From Luteitalea pratensis (GTDB taxonomy: Bacteria > Acidobacteriota > Vicinamibacteria > Vicinamibacterales > Vicinamibacteraceae), in assembly GCF_001618865.1 (NCBI RefSeq), contig NZ_CP015136.1, forward strand, positions 2,453,001 to 2,517,000: a stretch of DNA of 64,000 nt, read 5' to 3'. Made by a program: the position numbers and the translations under genes. A model generated the notes under the pieces. It was given only the letters and a program-made list of their open reading frames with translations. It had not been told where the DNA came from and searched no databases. This document shows positions 25,410-34,629 of this stretch, piece after piece. The first letter of the stretch is position 1, and each line of letters starts with the position of its first letter.

Positions 25410-26477
25410 ATGTCCCGTTGGCTTCAAGTCCTGATGTTGGCCGGTGCTCCCGTGGCCGTGTTCCTGCACTTTCGGTCGCCCGGCCGGCACCTGTTGATTT
25501 TCGGCGCCGCTACGCTGGCGCTGCTGCCGCTGGCGGCCGCGATCGGTCGCGCTACCGAGACGCTGGCCGACCACCTCGGCGGCGGCATCGGTGGGTTGCT
25601 GAACGCGACGTTCGGTAACGCCGCTGAACTGATCATCGGCGCGCTGGCTCTGCGGGAGGGCCTGACCGACCTGGTGAAGGCCTCGATCACCGGGTCCATT
25701 CTCGGCAACGTGCTGCTCGTCTTCGGGGCGGCAGCCGTGGTGGGGGGCTACCGCCGGCCGGTGCAGACCTTCAACCGCACTGCCGCCGGCGTCGGCACCA
25801 CCATGTTGTTGCTCAGCGTGATCGGGCTCATCGTCCCGGCGCTGCTGCACCGCGTCGCCTCTCCTGCGGCGGAGTTGAGGCTCGACACCGAAATCGCCGT
25901 CGTGCTGTTCATCACCTATGCCCTGGGACTGGTGTTCACGTTGCGGACACACCGCGAGGTCTACGGCGCGGCCGATGCCAGTGAGACACACGACTCGGTC
26001 GCAGGCGAACGCGGCTCGGTGCGTGGCGCACTCCTCCTGCTGCTCGGCAGCACCGCGGCTGTCGCGGTGGTCAGCGAGGTGCTGGTCGGATCGGTCAGCG
26101 CGACGGCGAAGGACCTGGGGCTCACGCAGGTCTTCGTCGGCGTGATCATCGTCGCCCTGGTCGGCAATGCCGCGGAGCATTTCTCGGCGGTGACGATGGC
26201 GGCGCAGGACCGGATGGATACGGCGATCGCGATCGCGGTCGGGTCCTCGACGCAGATTGCGCTCTTCGTGGCGCCGCTCCTCGTCTTTCTCAGCTACGTG
26301 ATTGGGCCAGCGCCGATGGACCTGCTGTTCACGCCGTTCGAGATCGCCTCGCTCGGCGTGGCGGTGCTGAGCATCGCGTTCATCGCGCACGATGGCGAGA
26401 CGCACTGGATGGAAGGCGTCCAGTTGCTGGCGGTGTACGTGATGCTTGCGCTCGGCTTCTTCTACTTGCCGAAATAG
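25407..26477 (+). CDS. Ca2+/H+ antiporter (CAX/ChaA family)
   Basis: 356 residues, about 11 membrane segments in two homologous halves. The alpha-repeat motifs GNAAELIIGALALREG and GNAAEHFSAVTMAAQDRMD are the ion-binding signatures of the CAX family. It exports Ca2+ (or Na+/K+ as in ChaA) against proton entry at the inner membrane. The GTG at 25407 and the ATG at 25410 are both possible starts and both lie at the end of the heptamer array; no Shine-Dalgarno exists. The acidic tail ends DGETHWMEGVQLLAVYVMLALGFFYLPK. Confidence 0.88.
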   Translation: MMSRWLQVLMLAGAPVAVFLHFRSPGRHLLIFGAATLALLPLAAAIGRATETLADHLGGGIGGLLNATFGNAAELIIGALALREGLTDLVKASITGSILGNVLLVFGAAAVVGGYRRPVQTFNRTAAGVGTTMLLLSVIGLIVPALLHRVASPAAELRLDTEIAVVLFITYALGLVFTLRTHREVYGAADASETHDSVAGERGSVRGALLLLLGSTAAVAVVSEVLVGSVSATAKDLGLTQVFVGVIIVALVGNAAEHFSAVTMAAQDRMDTAIAIAVGSSTQIALFVAPLLVFLSYVIGPAPMDLLFTPFEIASLGVAVLSIAFIAHDGETHWMEGVQLLAVYVMLALGFFYLPK

Positions 26478-26511
26478 CCGAACGGGCTGCCGCCTGCGGA
26501 TCGCCACTACG

Positions 26512-26583
26512 GCTCAAGTCTCAAGTCTCACGCGAGACCTGAGACCTGGGACCTGGGACCTGAGACCTGAGACCTGAGACTGT
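26512..26583. repeat. 7-bp tandem array as inverted repeat, unit GAGACCT
   Basis: CTCAAGTCTCAAGTCTCA at the left faces about eight GAGACCT/GGGACCT units at the right. It lies between the convergent antiporter and DUF4139 genes. The same unit family occurs at 20348 and 61384. Confidence 0.85.
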
Positions 26584-26606
26584 ACGGCTGCAGGCTACTG
26601 AGTTCT

Positions 26607-28796
26607 TTACTCCATCGTGATGTCGAGCGCCACCGCGTTTGCCAGGCGTACGAGTTCGTCCTGGGCCTTGACGCGCTGGAGTTCGAGGTCCTCGATGTCG
26701 CGGCGCAGCACGACCAGCCGATCCTCCTGCGTATTGAGCTGCGATGCGTAGCGGGCGACGAGCTGTCGTTCCTCGGCGCTGGTCTTGAGGGCCGCGAGGT
26801 TCTCGCGCACGCGGGCCTGGTCCTTCTCGATCCGTTCGATCTCGGCCCGGCGTTCGCGAACGGCGGACTGCAAGCGTGTGACCTCGGCGTTCTGCGCCAT
26901 CACCGCGCGCAGCTGCGGTGCGACGGAGGCGTCGACGTCGCGACCTTGCAGGATGAGCGCGATCTGGTCGCTCGTGATCGTCGTGACGGCGACGCGCGTC
27001 TCCACCTCGCGGACTTGCTCCACCTTCAGCTCCGTCGAGGCACGCGGATCGACCACGACCCGGAATCGATGCTGCGCCGCCGTGGCCTCAGCAGGCGTCG
27101 CGGTGCCCGCGGCGAGGGACCAGCCGTCGCGGCGCGCATGCTCGATCACGAACGTCCGTGCTGTGCTGTCCTCGTTGCGGATGGTGTACGTGCTCGTGAC
27201 GCGTTCCTGCACGACCTGCACGAAGGCGCCCTTGCCGATGCGCATGCGGCTGACGCGACGCGGCCCGCCATCGTGCACGACGCTGACGCGCGCCGCGAGA
27301 TCGACCGCATACGAGATCAGCCGACGTTCCTTGGGCTGGATCGCCTCGAGTAGGCCTTCACCGGCAAAGGCACCACCCTCGACGAGCGCGACGCTGCCGC
27401 CGTCGAGCGTGAGGCCGGTATCGTTGGTCAGCCACACCGCCCGCCACGGCCGGCCAGTGCCCGACGCGGCGTTCCACAGCGAGACGCGTTCAATCGCCAC
27501 GTCGGCCTGCACGATGGGGACGAGCGCCGACTGGTTGCGTCGAACCGTGATCGGTTGCGTCAACGTGTACTGGAAGAGGTCGCCGAGTTCCTGGCCACGC
27601 GCGGCCACGGGTGCCGCCGCCAGGCTCTCCACGACCGCGTCTTCGCGCGAGCGCGCCTCCTTCAAAGGTGCGGGCACCGGGGCGGCATTCGGCGCGCTGG
27701 GCAGGCCCCCGACCACGCCGCCCAGCGCACCGCCCGGAATGCCTCCCTCGACGGACTCTGCCTTCGCGAATGCCTCGAGCGTGCCGTCATGGGTCTGCGG
27801 CGTCAGCATCGCCGTCCTCGGCAGCGGCACCACGGGCCTGCGCGTATAGAGGGGCTGCGACACCTGCTGCACGAAGGACTGCGGTGCGCCCGCCACCAGG
27901 GACAGCTCGACGTCGGTCCAGTCCTCGCCGAGCGTGTTGTCGACGATCGCCCAGCCCTGCAGGAACGGCGCGCGGTTACCGGCCGACGGAATCACGAGGC
28001 GGTAGGTTGACTTCCACACCGGCACCTCGCTGACGTAGCTCACGAGCAGGTCACGCACGCCGCTGCCCGTCGTGCCGATGCGCAGCCGGCGGACGTCTCG
28101 GGCGCGGGTCGAGCCGACGAGGTCGAGATATTGCGAGAGTTCGCCTCGCATTTCGGCCTCGGCCAGCCGGATGCCGATGGCCGGGCCAAGGGTGAACGTC
28201 CGGACGAGGCCCGCGTCGGTGACGATCGTGAGCTCCTGCCGCGTTTCTGTCGCACCGTCGGCCGTGCGCTGGCGTTCTTCGAGGCTCAGGATGCGTCCGA
28301 CGATGGCAGCGCTGCCGGCCTGGACCTCGACGCGCGCGCCACGAAGGGCGTTGAGCAGGTCGGCCGGCGAGGTCGAGGCGCCGAGCGGCAGCCCAAGCAT
28401 TCGGAGCCGCTGCTCCACCGGGGCGGAGGAGTTGAAGGTGATGCCGGTTACGCGCCCGTTGCCGAGGTCGGCCGTGGTCAGCGACTTGAGCACGTCATCG
28501 AGCTGGCCGCTCGTCAGATCGATGGACACCGCCTGGTCGCCACGCACGCGACCCAGGTGCTCGAAGTACCCGACTCCACTCTTGTAGAGCACGACACGAC
28601 GGACCGGCAGCCTGGCTGCGTCCGGCGGGGACAACACAGCGCCCTGTTCGGTGCGGTCCGAGGCCCGCGTCCGCGGGGCGGCCGGCCCCGGCGGGACTGT
28701 CGCTGGCCCCTGGGCACTGGTCGACGAGGCTGTCGCAAGCAGGAGCATGGCAGTTGCACTCGACGCCATCAGGCAACCACGCAATCGATTCGGCAT
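26607..28796 (-). CDS. DUF4139 domain-containing secreted protein
   Basis: 729 residues. A signal peptide (about 1-28) precedes the N-terminal segment RVVLYKSGVGYFEHLGRV, typical of DUF4139 proteins. The central DUF4139 beta region (VSYVSEVPVWKSTYRLVIPS...WAIVDNTLGEDWTDVELSLVAG) follows. Residues about 620-729 form a long coiled coil (RERRAEIERIEKDQARVREN onward). The family includes the mucoidy-inhibitor A group of unknown biochemistry and is probably periplasmic or surface-bound. TACTAAT lies just before the ATG at 28796. Confidence 0.8.
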   Translation of the reverse strand: MPNRLRGCLMASSATAMLLLATASSTSAQGPATVPPGPAAPRTRASDRTEQGAVLSPPDAARLPVRRVVLYKSGVGYFEHLGRVRGDQAVSIDLTSGQLDDVLKSLTTADLGNGRVTGITFNSSAPVEQRLRMLGLPLGASTSPADLLNALRGARVEVQAGSAAIVGRILSLEERQRTADGATETRQELTIVTDAGLVRTFTLGPAIGIRLAEAEMRGELSQYLDLVGSTRARDVRRLRIGTTGSGVRDLLVSYVSEVPVWKSTYRLVIPSAGNRAPFLQGWAIVDNTLGEDWTDVELSLVAGAPQSFVQQVSQPLYTRRPVVPLPRTAMLTPQTHDGTLEAFAKAESVEGGIPGGALGGVVGGLPSAPNAAPVPAPLKEARSREDAVVESLAAAPVAARGQELGDLFQYTLTQPITVRRNQSALVPIVQADVAIERVSLWNAASGTGRPWRAVWLTNDTGLTLDGGSVALVEGGAFAGEGLLEAIQPKERRLISYAVDLAARVSVVHDGGPRRVSRMRIGKGAFVQVVQERVTSTYTIRNEDSTARTFVIEHARRDGWSLAAGTATPAEATAAQHRFRVVVDPRASTELKVEQVREVETRVAVTTITSDQIALILQGRDVDASVAPQLRAVMAQNAEVTRLQSAVRERRAEIERIEKDQARVRENLAALKTSAEERQLVARYASQLNTQEDRLVVLRRDIEDLELQRVKAQDELVRLANAVALDITME

Positions 28797-28885
28797 GCCT
28801 CATTAGTACCCGCGCAGGCTCATCCGGTTCGAATGGCACGCCGTGTGCTGTTGATCCAGGTACGGCAGAAAGGTCGCCGCACACC

Positions 28886-29146
28886 GTGAACCAGCCGATT
28901 GCGCACGCATTCCTGTCCGATCTGGACGCATTGTCACCGGGCTCCGGCGAGAACCCGCTGGAGACCGACGTGCCGGTCGGGGACGTGGTCATCCGCATGG
29001 AGGACTCGGGGTTCGGGATCTTCAATTACCGGGGAGAGCGTGTGCTCGATCAGCCGATCAGGACGGCGGGCGAAGCGGAGCGCCTCGCGGCGGAGATAGT
29101 CGCGCCGTGGCAGGGACGCGTCCGCCTCGACACCGGCGCGAGGTGA
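28886..29146 (+). CDS. small hypothetical protein
   Basis: 86 residues, soluble and acidic, unknown function. The GTG at 28886 (AGAAAGG upstream) starts NQPIAHAFLSDLDALSPGSGE and the protein runs through VGDVVIRMEDSGFGIFNYRGERVLD to the end. The ORF also extends 44 codons upstream, overlapping the divergent DUF4139 promoter, which is unlikely to be coding. Confidence 0.45.
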   Translation: MNQPIAHAFLSDLDALSPGSGENPLETDVPVGDVVIRMEDSGFGIFNYRGERVLDQPIRTAGEAERLAAEIVAPWQGRVRLDTGAR

Positions 29147-29409
29147 GCCGCCGCGGGCCCAGCGCGATGCCGCGCGCGTCGCCAGATACGCGTCACGATG
29201 ACCGCCAGATTCCCGGCCTCGCCGAGCTGAAGGCCGCCAACGATCCAGGGCCTTGGGACCCCGCGCGAACGTGCAGCGAATGCGTACGAGCGCAGCGGCG
29301 TCGGTCGCCCTGCTACTCGTATCTGCCGCCGGCGTCCTGCCCAACAGTGTCGGTGGCGCTGGCTGGCTCCACTAAGTCGGATCGGGGATCGCGGATCGCG
29401 GATCGCGGG

Positions 29410-29432
29410 CATCGAGCAAGCTCGACGCCTAC
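29410..29432. repeat. single REP-like palindrome ending in CTAC
   Basis: TCGAGC, AA, GCTCGA followed by CGCCTAC. CTAC is at 29429-29432. Confidence 0.6.
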
Positions 29433-29456
29433 GCAGGGACCGGGGAACGGGGAAGT

Positions 29457-29658
29457 GAGGACGGAGGATACAGGACGGAGGATACAGGACGGAGGACGGA
29501 GGACGGAGGAACGAGGTAAGACGGAGGACTGAGGAAAGAGGTCGAAAACAAAGGACCGGGCGCGGCGCCGAGCGAAAGGACGTAGAGCGGCTGGAGGTGT
29601 TCCTCGGTCCTCCCTCCTCGTTCCTACCTCAGTCCTCTCTCCTCCGTCCTCCGTCCTG
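29457..29658. repeat. paired, inverted 7-bp arrays, unit GAGGACG / TCCTCCG
   Basis: Twelve units of the GAGGACG family at 29457-29541 face eight units of the complementary TCCTCCG family at 29601-29658. About 60 bp of unrelated sequence would form the loop. The transcript of one strand could form a long hairpin just upstream of the nucleoside transporter gene. Confidence 0.8.
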
Positions 29659-29668
29659 AGCCGTTCGG

Positions 29669-29674
29669 TATACT
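29669..29674 (+). promoter_or_regulatory. leaderless-type -10 box (TATACT)
   Basis: TATACT lies 8 nt before the GTG start at 29683, with no Shine-Dalgarno. Confidence 0.5.
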
Positions 29675-29682
29675 CCCCGCCT

Positions 29683-31041
29683 GTGACTCATGCACCAGCT
29701 CCGGCTCCCGCCCGCGCTCCCTGGCGCCAGGCGGATTTCGTTGTCCTTGGCGCGCTGCTGGGGGGTGCGGCAATCGCGGCGGGCATTGCGTCGGTCGCCC
29801 ATGCGCCCAAGGTCCAGTCATTGACCGGACTCCTCGTGCTGCTGGCGATCGCGTTCTGCTGGTCGTCCAACCGCGCCGCGATCGACCGCAAGACGGTGGC
29901 GTGGGGCCTCAGCCTGCAGATCGTCATCGCGCTCATCGTGTTGCGCACCACGCCAGGGCGCGAGGCCTTCGCGGCCGCCGGCCGCGGCATCAACTGGCTG
30001 CTCGACTTCGGCGGCGTCGGGGCCGGTTTCGTGTTCGGCCCGCTCGGCAACAAGGCGGTCTGGCCGCGCATCATGACCGCCGCCCTCGGCGAGGAAGGTG
30101 CGCAGTACTCGGTGCTGTTCGCGTTCCAGGTCCTGCCGACGATCATCTTCATCGCCTCGCTGTTCGCGATCCTCTACTACCTCGGGGTGATGCAGCTCGT
30201 GGTGCGCGGCTTCGCGATGGGCATGCGCTGGGTGATGAAGGCGAGCGGCGCCGAGACGCTCAATGTCGCCGCGAGCATCTTCATGGGGCAGACCGAGGCG
30301 CCGCTGACCATCCGGCCGTTCCTCGCGAAGATGACGCAGTCCGAGCTGATGACGGTGATGACCTCGGGCATGGCCCACATCTCGGGCGGAATCATGGCCG
30401 CCTACGTGCTCTTCGGCATCGAGGCCCAGCACCTGCTGACCGCCGTCATCATGACCGCGCCTGGCACGCTGATGATGGCCAAGATTTTCGTGCCAGAAAC
30501 GCAGGTGCCCGAGACAATGGGCACCGTCAAGCTGGACCACGAGAAGACCGACGTCAACATCATCGACGCGGCCGGACGCGGAACGTCCGAAGGGCTCATG
30601 CTCGCGTTGAACGTCGGCGCGATGCTCATCTCGTTCCTGGCGCTGATCGCACTGCTGAACGCGATCCTGGGCCTGGTGGGCCTCAGCCTGCAGCAGATCT
30701 TCGGATGGGTCTTCGCGCCGATCGCGTGGAGCATGGGCGTGCCCTGGCGCGACGCGCCGGCGATCGGCAACCTGCTCGGCACGCGCATGGTGCTGAACGA
30801 GTTCGTCGCCTACTCGCAGCTCGGGCCGATGAAGGCCAGCCTGGATCCGCGTTCGTTCACCATCGCGACGTTCGCCTTGTGCGGCTTTGCCAACTTCGCG
30901 TCGATCGGCATGCAGGTCGGTGGCATCGGCGCGCTCGCGCCGAGCCGTCGCAGCGACCTCGCCCGTCTCGGTTTCCGCGCGATGATGGCCGGCACGCTCG
31001 CCAACTTCGTCACCGCCACGATCGCCGGCTTCCTGCTCTAG
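29683..31041 (+). CDS. concentrative nucleoside transporter (NupC/CNT family)
   Basis: 452 residues, about 10-13 membrane segments. CNT signatures are present: FVFGPLGNKAVWP, FAFQVLPTIIFIASLFAILYYLGVMQ, the substrate-site loop NVAASIFMGQTEAPLTIRPF, the MTVMTSGMAHISGGIMAAY segment and TRMVLNEFVAYSQL. It takes up nucleosides with Na+ or H+ at the inner membrane. The GTG at 29683 is supported by the TATACT box. Confidence 0.92.
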   Translation: MTHAPAPAPARAPWRQADFVVLGALLGGAAIAAGIASVAHAPKVQSLTGLLVLLAIAFCWSSNRAAIDRKTVAWGLSLQIVIALIVLRTTPGREAFAAAGRGINWLLDFGGVGAGFVFGPLGNKAVWPRIMTAALGEEGAQYSVLFAFQVLPTIIFIASLFAILYYLGVMQLVVRGFAMGMRWVMKASGAETLNVAASIFMGQTEAPLTIRPFLAKMTQSELMTVMTSGMAHISGGIMAAYVLFGIEAQHLLTAVIMTAPGTLMMAKIFVPETQVPETMGTVKLDHEKTDVNIIDAAGRGTSEGLMLALNVGAMLISFLALIALLNAILGLVGLSLQQIFGWVFAPIAWSMGVPWRDAPAIGNLLGTRMVLNEFVAYSQLGPMKASLDPRSFTIATFALCGFANFASIGMQVGGIGALAPSRRSDLARLGFRAMMAGTLANFVTATIAGFLL

Positions 31042-31059
31042 CCGAGTCGTCGACGCCTA

Positions 31060-31163
31060 GAAATTTCAGAATTCCACAATTGCAGAATTTCACCGCCATG
31101 GTCGGCAGCTCGACGCATGGCGGCGGCAATGTAATTTGAAATTTTGAAATTTAAAATTTCGCA
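31060..31163. repeat. AT-rich 7-bp arrays flanking a palindrome
   Basis: AAATTTCAGAATTCCACAAT (from 31061) and, about 70 bp on, a run of AATTTGA, AATTTTG, AAATTTA, AAATTTC-type heptamers to 31160. The halves are roughly inverted. The composition is almost pure A/T in a GC-rich chromosome. It lies between the convergent nucleoside transporter and mprF genes. Confidence 0.65.
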
Positions 31164-31209
31164 GTACGCCCACGGGCCCGTTCTCCGCACGCGGCCTTCA
31201 TCCGCGTTG

Positions 31210-33795
31210 TTACTTCAGGAACACGTGCCGGTAGCCGCCGGCAACCAGGGCCGAGACGTCGGCCAGGACACGCGGCAGGCCGAAGCCGCCACGATACGCG
31301 AGGTAACGCGGCTCCCACCGCGGCTCGAACTTCTCCTTGAAGGCACGCAGCCCCTGGAAGCCATAGAGTCCCTCGCCGTGCATGAAAACGAAGCCCCCGG
31401 CGCGTTGCCACAACGATGCGACCGGCGAACGCTCGAACCCCGAGAGCGGCGCCATGCCCAGTGAGAACTCCGCGTAGCCGCGTTCCTGGCCCCACAGCAT
31501 GACGTGGACGAGCAACCCCTCCATGGCCGACTTCGGCGCGTGCTGCGTGAACCGCATCAGGTCGACAGAGAGTTCCACATGGTGTGCGCCCGGCCACAGG
31601 TTCGCGAACGCCTCGATGACGCCAGCGCGCTCGACGACGGCGACAGGGAAGCGGCAAAGGTAGGCCCCGTCGAAGAATCCGAGCGAGAAGCCCTTTTCGC
31701 CCGCCGACTTGCGGGCGAGCCAGTCGTCCGAGACGCGGCGCAACTCGGGCAGGGCAGCGCCGACCTCCGCTGCGGGGATGACGCGAAAGGTCCCGCCTTC
31801 GCGTTCGAGACGGCGCACGGCCTGCCGGAACTTCGAGCCATGCGCACCGGCCGTCGTGAACCGCCGCAGGTCGACGTGCGCCTCCTCTCCGAGCTTCTGG
31901 AAGGCAAGGCCGAAATCGGCATAGTGGTGCAGGCCCCCGGCCCCGACCTCGTAGAACACCGGCGCGCCGCCGAAGTCGTCGACACGCTCGAGGAACGCCC
32001 GGATCAGATCGCGCCGCGCCGACGCGGGGCCGACAGGATCGCCCATCGCGACCCAGGAGTGGCCGCGCACGCCGTACATCACGAAGCCGTCCCGACGCGT
32101 CGAAAACAGCACGGCCTTGTCGCGCAGGAAGACGAGGTTGGCCTGCGTCGAGGCCTGCGTCTCGATGACACGGTGGGCGTCGGCCAGGTCGTCGTCGCTC
32201 GGTGGCTCGACGATGTGTGGCGCCGGCGACGTGAGTCGCGCCAGGCCGACCAGTAGCACGACGATCGCAGCGCCAACCGAGCCACGCAGGAAGCGTGAGG
32301 CATCGCCCGCGAGTTCGAAGCGCCACCAGAGGTCCGACGCGTACTCCACGTGCTTGAACGCGAACAGGCCCAGCCAGGTGGACGCGCCGAGCGCCCCGGC
32401 CAGCGCCGCCAGCCAGGCGCCGGAGAAACGTGTCTCGAAGAACGCCGCCCGGCGATCGAATGCCGGCCGAGCCACCGACAGCACTGCGAGCAGGGCGAGC
32501 AGCACCGTCGCCTCCTCGACGTCGCCGCCCTTCAGCAGCGACGCCACCGTCCCGACCGAGATCAGCATCGTCGAGAAGTAGTACGCCGCATCGAGCCGAC
32601 GGGCCAGGCCATGCGCGATGACCAGGAGGCCGGCCCCAGCGACGCTGCCGAGGAAATGCGAGGTCTCGATCACGCCGAGCGGAAGCATGCGGTGCAGCAG
32701 GCCGAGACGGCCCGGCGCCGCGGGCGTGGCGCCCGAGAACAGCAGCAGCAGGCCGCAGAGGAAGGTGAACGCCGCAAGGACCGCAGGGGTGATCCGTTCG
32801 GTCGCGTCGCCGAGCCAGCGGGCTGCGCGCGCGACGTGCGCGCGTCGCTGATGCGCTTCGTCGCACACCAGGCCGAGCAGCGCGAGGACCAGCGGCAGCA
32901 GGTAGTAGACGACGCGATAGACGACAAAGACTGGCAGCAACGTGGCCGCCGGCAACCAGGGGCGCAGCAGGACGACCATCAGCCCCTCGAACACACCGAG
33001 GCCGCCGGGCACGTGGCTCACCATCCCGACGAGAATCGCGACCAGGAACGCGCTGACGAAGGAAGGCAACGGCGGTGCCCCGGCGGGCAAGAGCACGTAC
33101 AACGCCAACGCCGCCAGGAGCCAGTCCGTGGAGGAGAGCGCCAGCTGGGCGCCGGCGATCGTCGCAGACGGCATTGGTAGCGTGAGGCCCGCGAGCCGCA
33201 GCGGTGTTTGCCGCATGGCGCTGGCGGCGAGGTAGACGATGACCAGTCCCACCAGTACCGCGCCAGCCAGCCGCAGCAACGGTGCGCCTGCGGCCCACGC
33301 GACGGGGATCGGGGCGACGAGCAGGCTCGCGCCGCCAAGCGCGCAGAGGCCGACCCAGAAGGTCAGCGCGGTGCTGAACACGATCCGGGAGAGATCCTCG
33401 GCCGACAGGCCCCAGCGCGCGTAGAAGCGGTATCGGACCGACGCACCCGACAGCGCGGCAAAGCCGACGTTGTGCGCGATCGCGTAGGCGACAAACGCCG
33501 TCGCGGCGATGCGTGCTCGCGGCAGCTGGCGACCGAGGTAGCGGAAGGCGAGCAGGTCGTAGCCGGTCAGTACAATGTAGTTGGCAGTGGTGAGCGCCAG
33601 GGCGGCCAGCAGCCGTGCTGGCGGTGTGTGCGACAGGGCACGGGTGAGGTCGTGCCAGCCGACGTTGCGCACTTCGAACCGCAACACCTCGAGCGCCACG
33701 GCGAACGCGATGAGGCTGGCCAATGCCGGGAGCGTCTGCACGAGCCGTCGCAGCACGGCGTGACCAGGCGCTTCGGACACCAGCGGCGTGCTCAT
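31210..33795 (-). CDS. mprF: bifunctional lysylphosphatidylglycerol flippase/synthetase MprF
   Basis: 861 residues from the ATG at 33795. The N-terminal 500-550 residues form about 14 membrane segments of the flippase, with conserved AYAIAHNVGFAALSGASVRYRFY and HVPGGLGVFEGLMV. The C-terminal soluble domain (about 540-850, DUF2156/GNAT-like) transfers Lys from Lys-tRNA to phosphatidylglycerol; visible conserved pieces are KAVLFSTRRDGFVMYGVRGHSWVAMGDPVG and FSLGMAPLSGF. The product lowers membrane negative charge against cationic peptides. The start overlaps the stop of the AcvB-like gene by 4 nt (ATGA), so the two are translationally coupled. Confidence 0.9.
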   Translation of the reverse strand: MSTPLVSEAPGHAVLRRLVQTLPALASLIAFAVALEVLRFEVRNVGWHDLTRALSHTPPARLLAALALTTANYIVLTGYDLLAFRYLGRQLPRARIAATAFVAYAIAHNVGFAALSGASVRYRFYARWGLSAEDLSRIVFSTALTFWVGLCALGGASLLVAPIPVAWAAGAPLLRLAGAVLVGLVIVYLAASAMRQTPLRLAGLTLPMPSATIAGAQLALSSTDWLLAALALYVLLPAGAPPLPSFVSAFLVAILVGMVSHVPGGLGVFEGLMVVLLRPWLPAATLLPVFVVYRVVYYLLPLVLALLGLVCDEAHQRRAHVARAARWLGDATERITPAVLAAFTFLCGLLLLFSGATPAAPGRLGLLHRMLPLGVIETSHFLGSVAGAGLLVIAHGLARRLDAAYYFSTMLISVGTVASLLKGGDVEEATVLLALLAVLSVARPAFDRRAAFFETRFSGAWLAALAGALGASTWLGLFAFKHVEYASDLWWRFELAGDASRFLRGSVGAAIVVLLVGLARLTSPAPHIVEPPSDDDLADAHRVIETQASTQANLVFLRDKAVLFSTRRDGFVMYGVRGHSWVAMGDPVGPASARRDLIRAFLERVDDFGGAPVFYEVGAGGLHHYADFGLAFQKLGEEAHVDLRRFTTAGAHGSKFRQAVRRLEREGGTFRVIPAAEVGAALPELRRVSDDWLARKSAGEKGFSLGFFDGAYLCRFPVAVVERAGVIEAFANLWPGAHHVELSVDLMRFTQHAPKSAMEGLLVHVMLWGQERGYAEFSLGMAPLSGFERSPVASLWQRAGGFVFMHGEGLYGFQGLRAFKEKFEPRWEPRYLAYRGGFGLPRVLADVSALVAGGYRHVFLK

Positions 33796-34577
33796 GGTCC
33801 CTGTTGCCGGACCCACGCCAGCGCTTCGAGCAGGCGGGTGTCGAGTTCCGCGAGATTATCGCTGAAGCGATGATCCGCGGCCGGCACGATCCACAGACGC
33901 TTCGGCTCCCGCGCGGCCGCGAGGATGCGCTGCACTTCGGGCAGTGGCACGAACTCGTCGTGCGTGGAGTGGATCGCCGCCAGCGGGGCAGGAGCGAGTC
34001 GAGAGGCGATGGCCGCGGTGCTGAACGTCGGCTCGGCCGGCGTCGCATGCGTGAGATAGCTGAGGGCATCCTTCCAGCGCCAGCCGAGTTCGTTGACGTC
34101 CGGCAAGCCGAGGGCGATCACACCCGCCACCGCCTGCCGCGTCACCGGATCAGTCGCGGCCAGCAGCGAGAGGCCCGCGCCTTCCGAGACGCCGACAAGC
34201 ACGGGCTTGCGCTCAGTGCCTCCGGACGCGAGGGCCGCCAGTGTGCGGAAGTCCACTGGCGCGTCGGTCGGACGTAGGGTCGTGCCCCCCGTCGTGAAGC
34301 TCTCGAGATAACCGCGCGCATCGAAGCCGATGACGAAGTAGCCCTTCGACGCCAGCAATGCCGCGACGTGTGGCGCCAGGTGCAACCAGCCACCGTCGCC
34401 GCTCGATACGATGATCGGCGTATGGCCGGGCGTGCCGTACACGCGCAGTGTCTGCACGTGGCCGCGCAGCGAGACGACCTGGGTCACCTGCGCAGCGGCG
34501 CTCGAGGCGAGGATGAGGAGGGCGAGCGTCGCGACACGCAACGCCGACCCCAGAGTGCAGAGCGGGTTCGTGGACAT
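33792..34577 (-). CDS. AcvB/VirJ-like alpha/beta hydrolase, exported
   Basis: 261 residues: a signal peptide (about 1-29, ending SSAAAQ) and an alpha/beta-hydrolase domain with SSGDGGWLHLAPHVAALLASKGYFVIGFDARGYL, the nucleophile elbow GVSEG, the acid in HSTHDEFVPL and the histidine in PAADHRFSDN. The GDGGW motif and lone domain match the VirJ/AcvB family. In Agrobacterium AcvB is a periplasmic lysyl-PG hydrolase encoded with an MprF homologue (lpiA). The direct 4-nt coupling to mprF here supports the same role, inferred from context and homology. Confidence 0.8.
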   Translation of the reverse strand: MSTNPLCTLGSALRVATLALLILASSAAAQVTQVVSLRGHVQTLRVYGTPGHTPIIVSSGDGGWLHLAPHVAALLASKGYFVIGFDARGYLESFTTGGTTLRPTDAPVDFRTLAALASGGTERKPVLVGVSEGAGLSLLAATDPVTRQAVAGVIALGLPDVNELGWRWKDALSYLTHATPAEPTFSTAAIASRLAPAPLAAIHSTHDEFVPLPEVQRILAAAREPKRLWIVPAADHRFSDNLAELDTRLLEALAWVRQQGP

Positions 34578-34629
34578 GTCAGCGACTGACGCGTGCGCCG
34601 GGAGGGCGGCGCACGCGCATGCCAGGCGA

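Larger units (their letters stand above)
29147..29682. other. intergenic region without a convincing gene
   Basis: 536 bp filled by repeats: a GGATCGC heptamer run (29379-29406: GGATCGG, then GGATCGC three times), a REP-like palindrome (29410-29432) and a large inverted pair of GGACGGA-type heptamer arrays (29457-29541 and 29601-29658). The first 230 bp contain open frames on both strands with no start signal or recognisable product. Confidence 0.6.
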
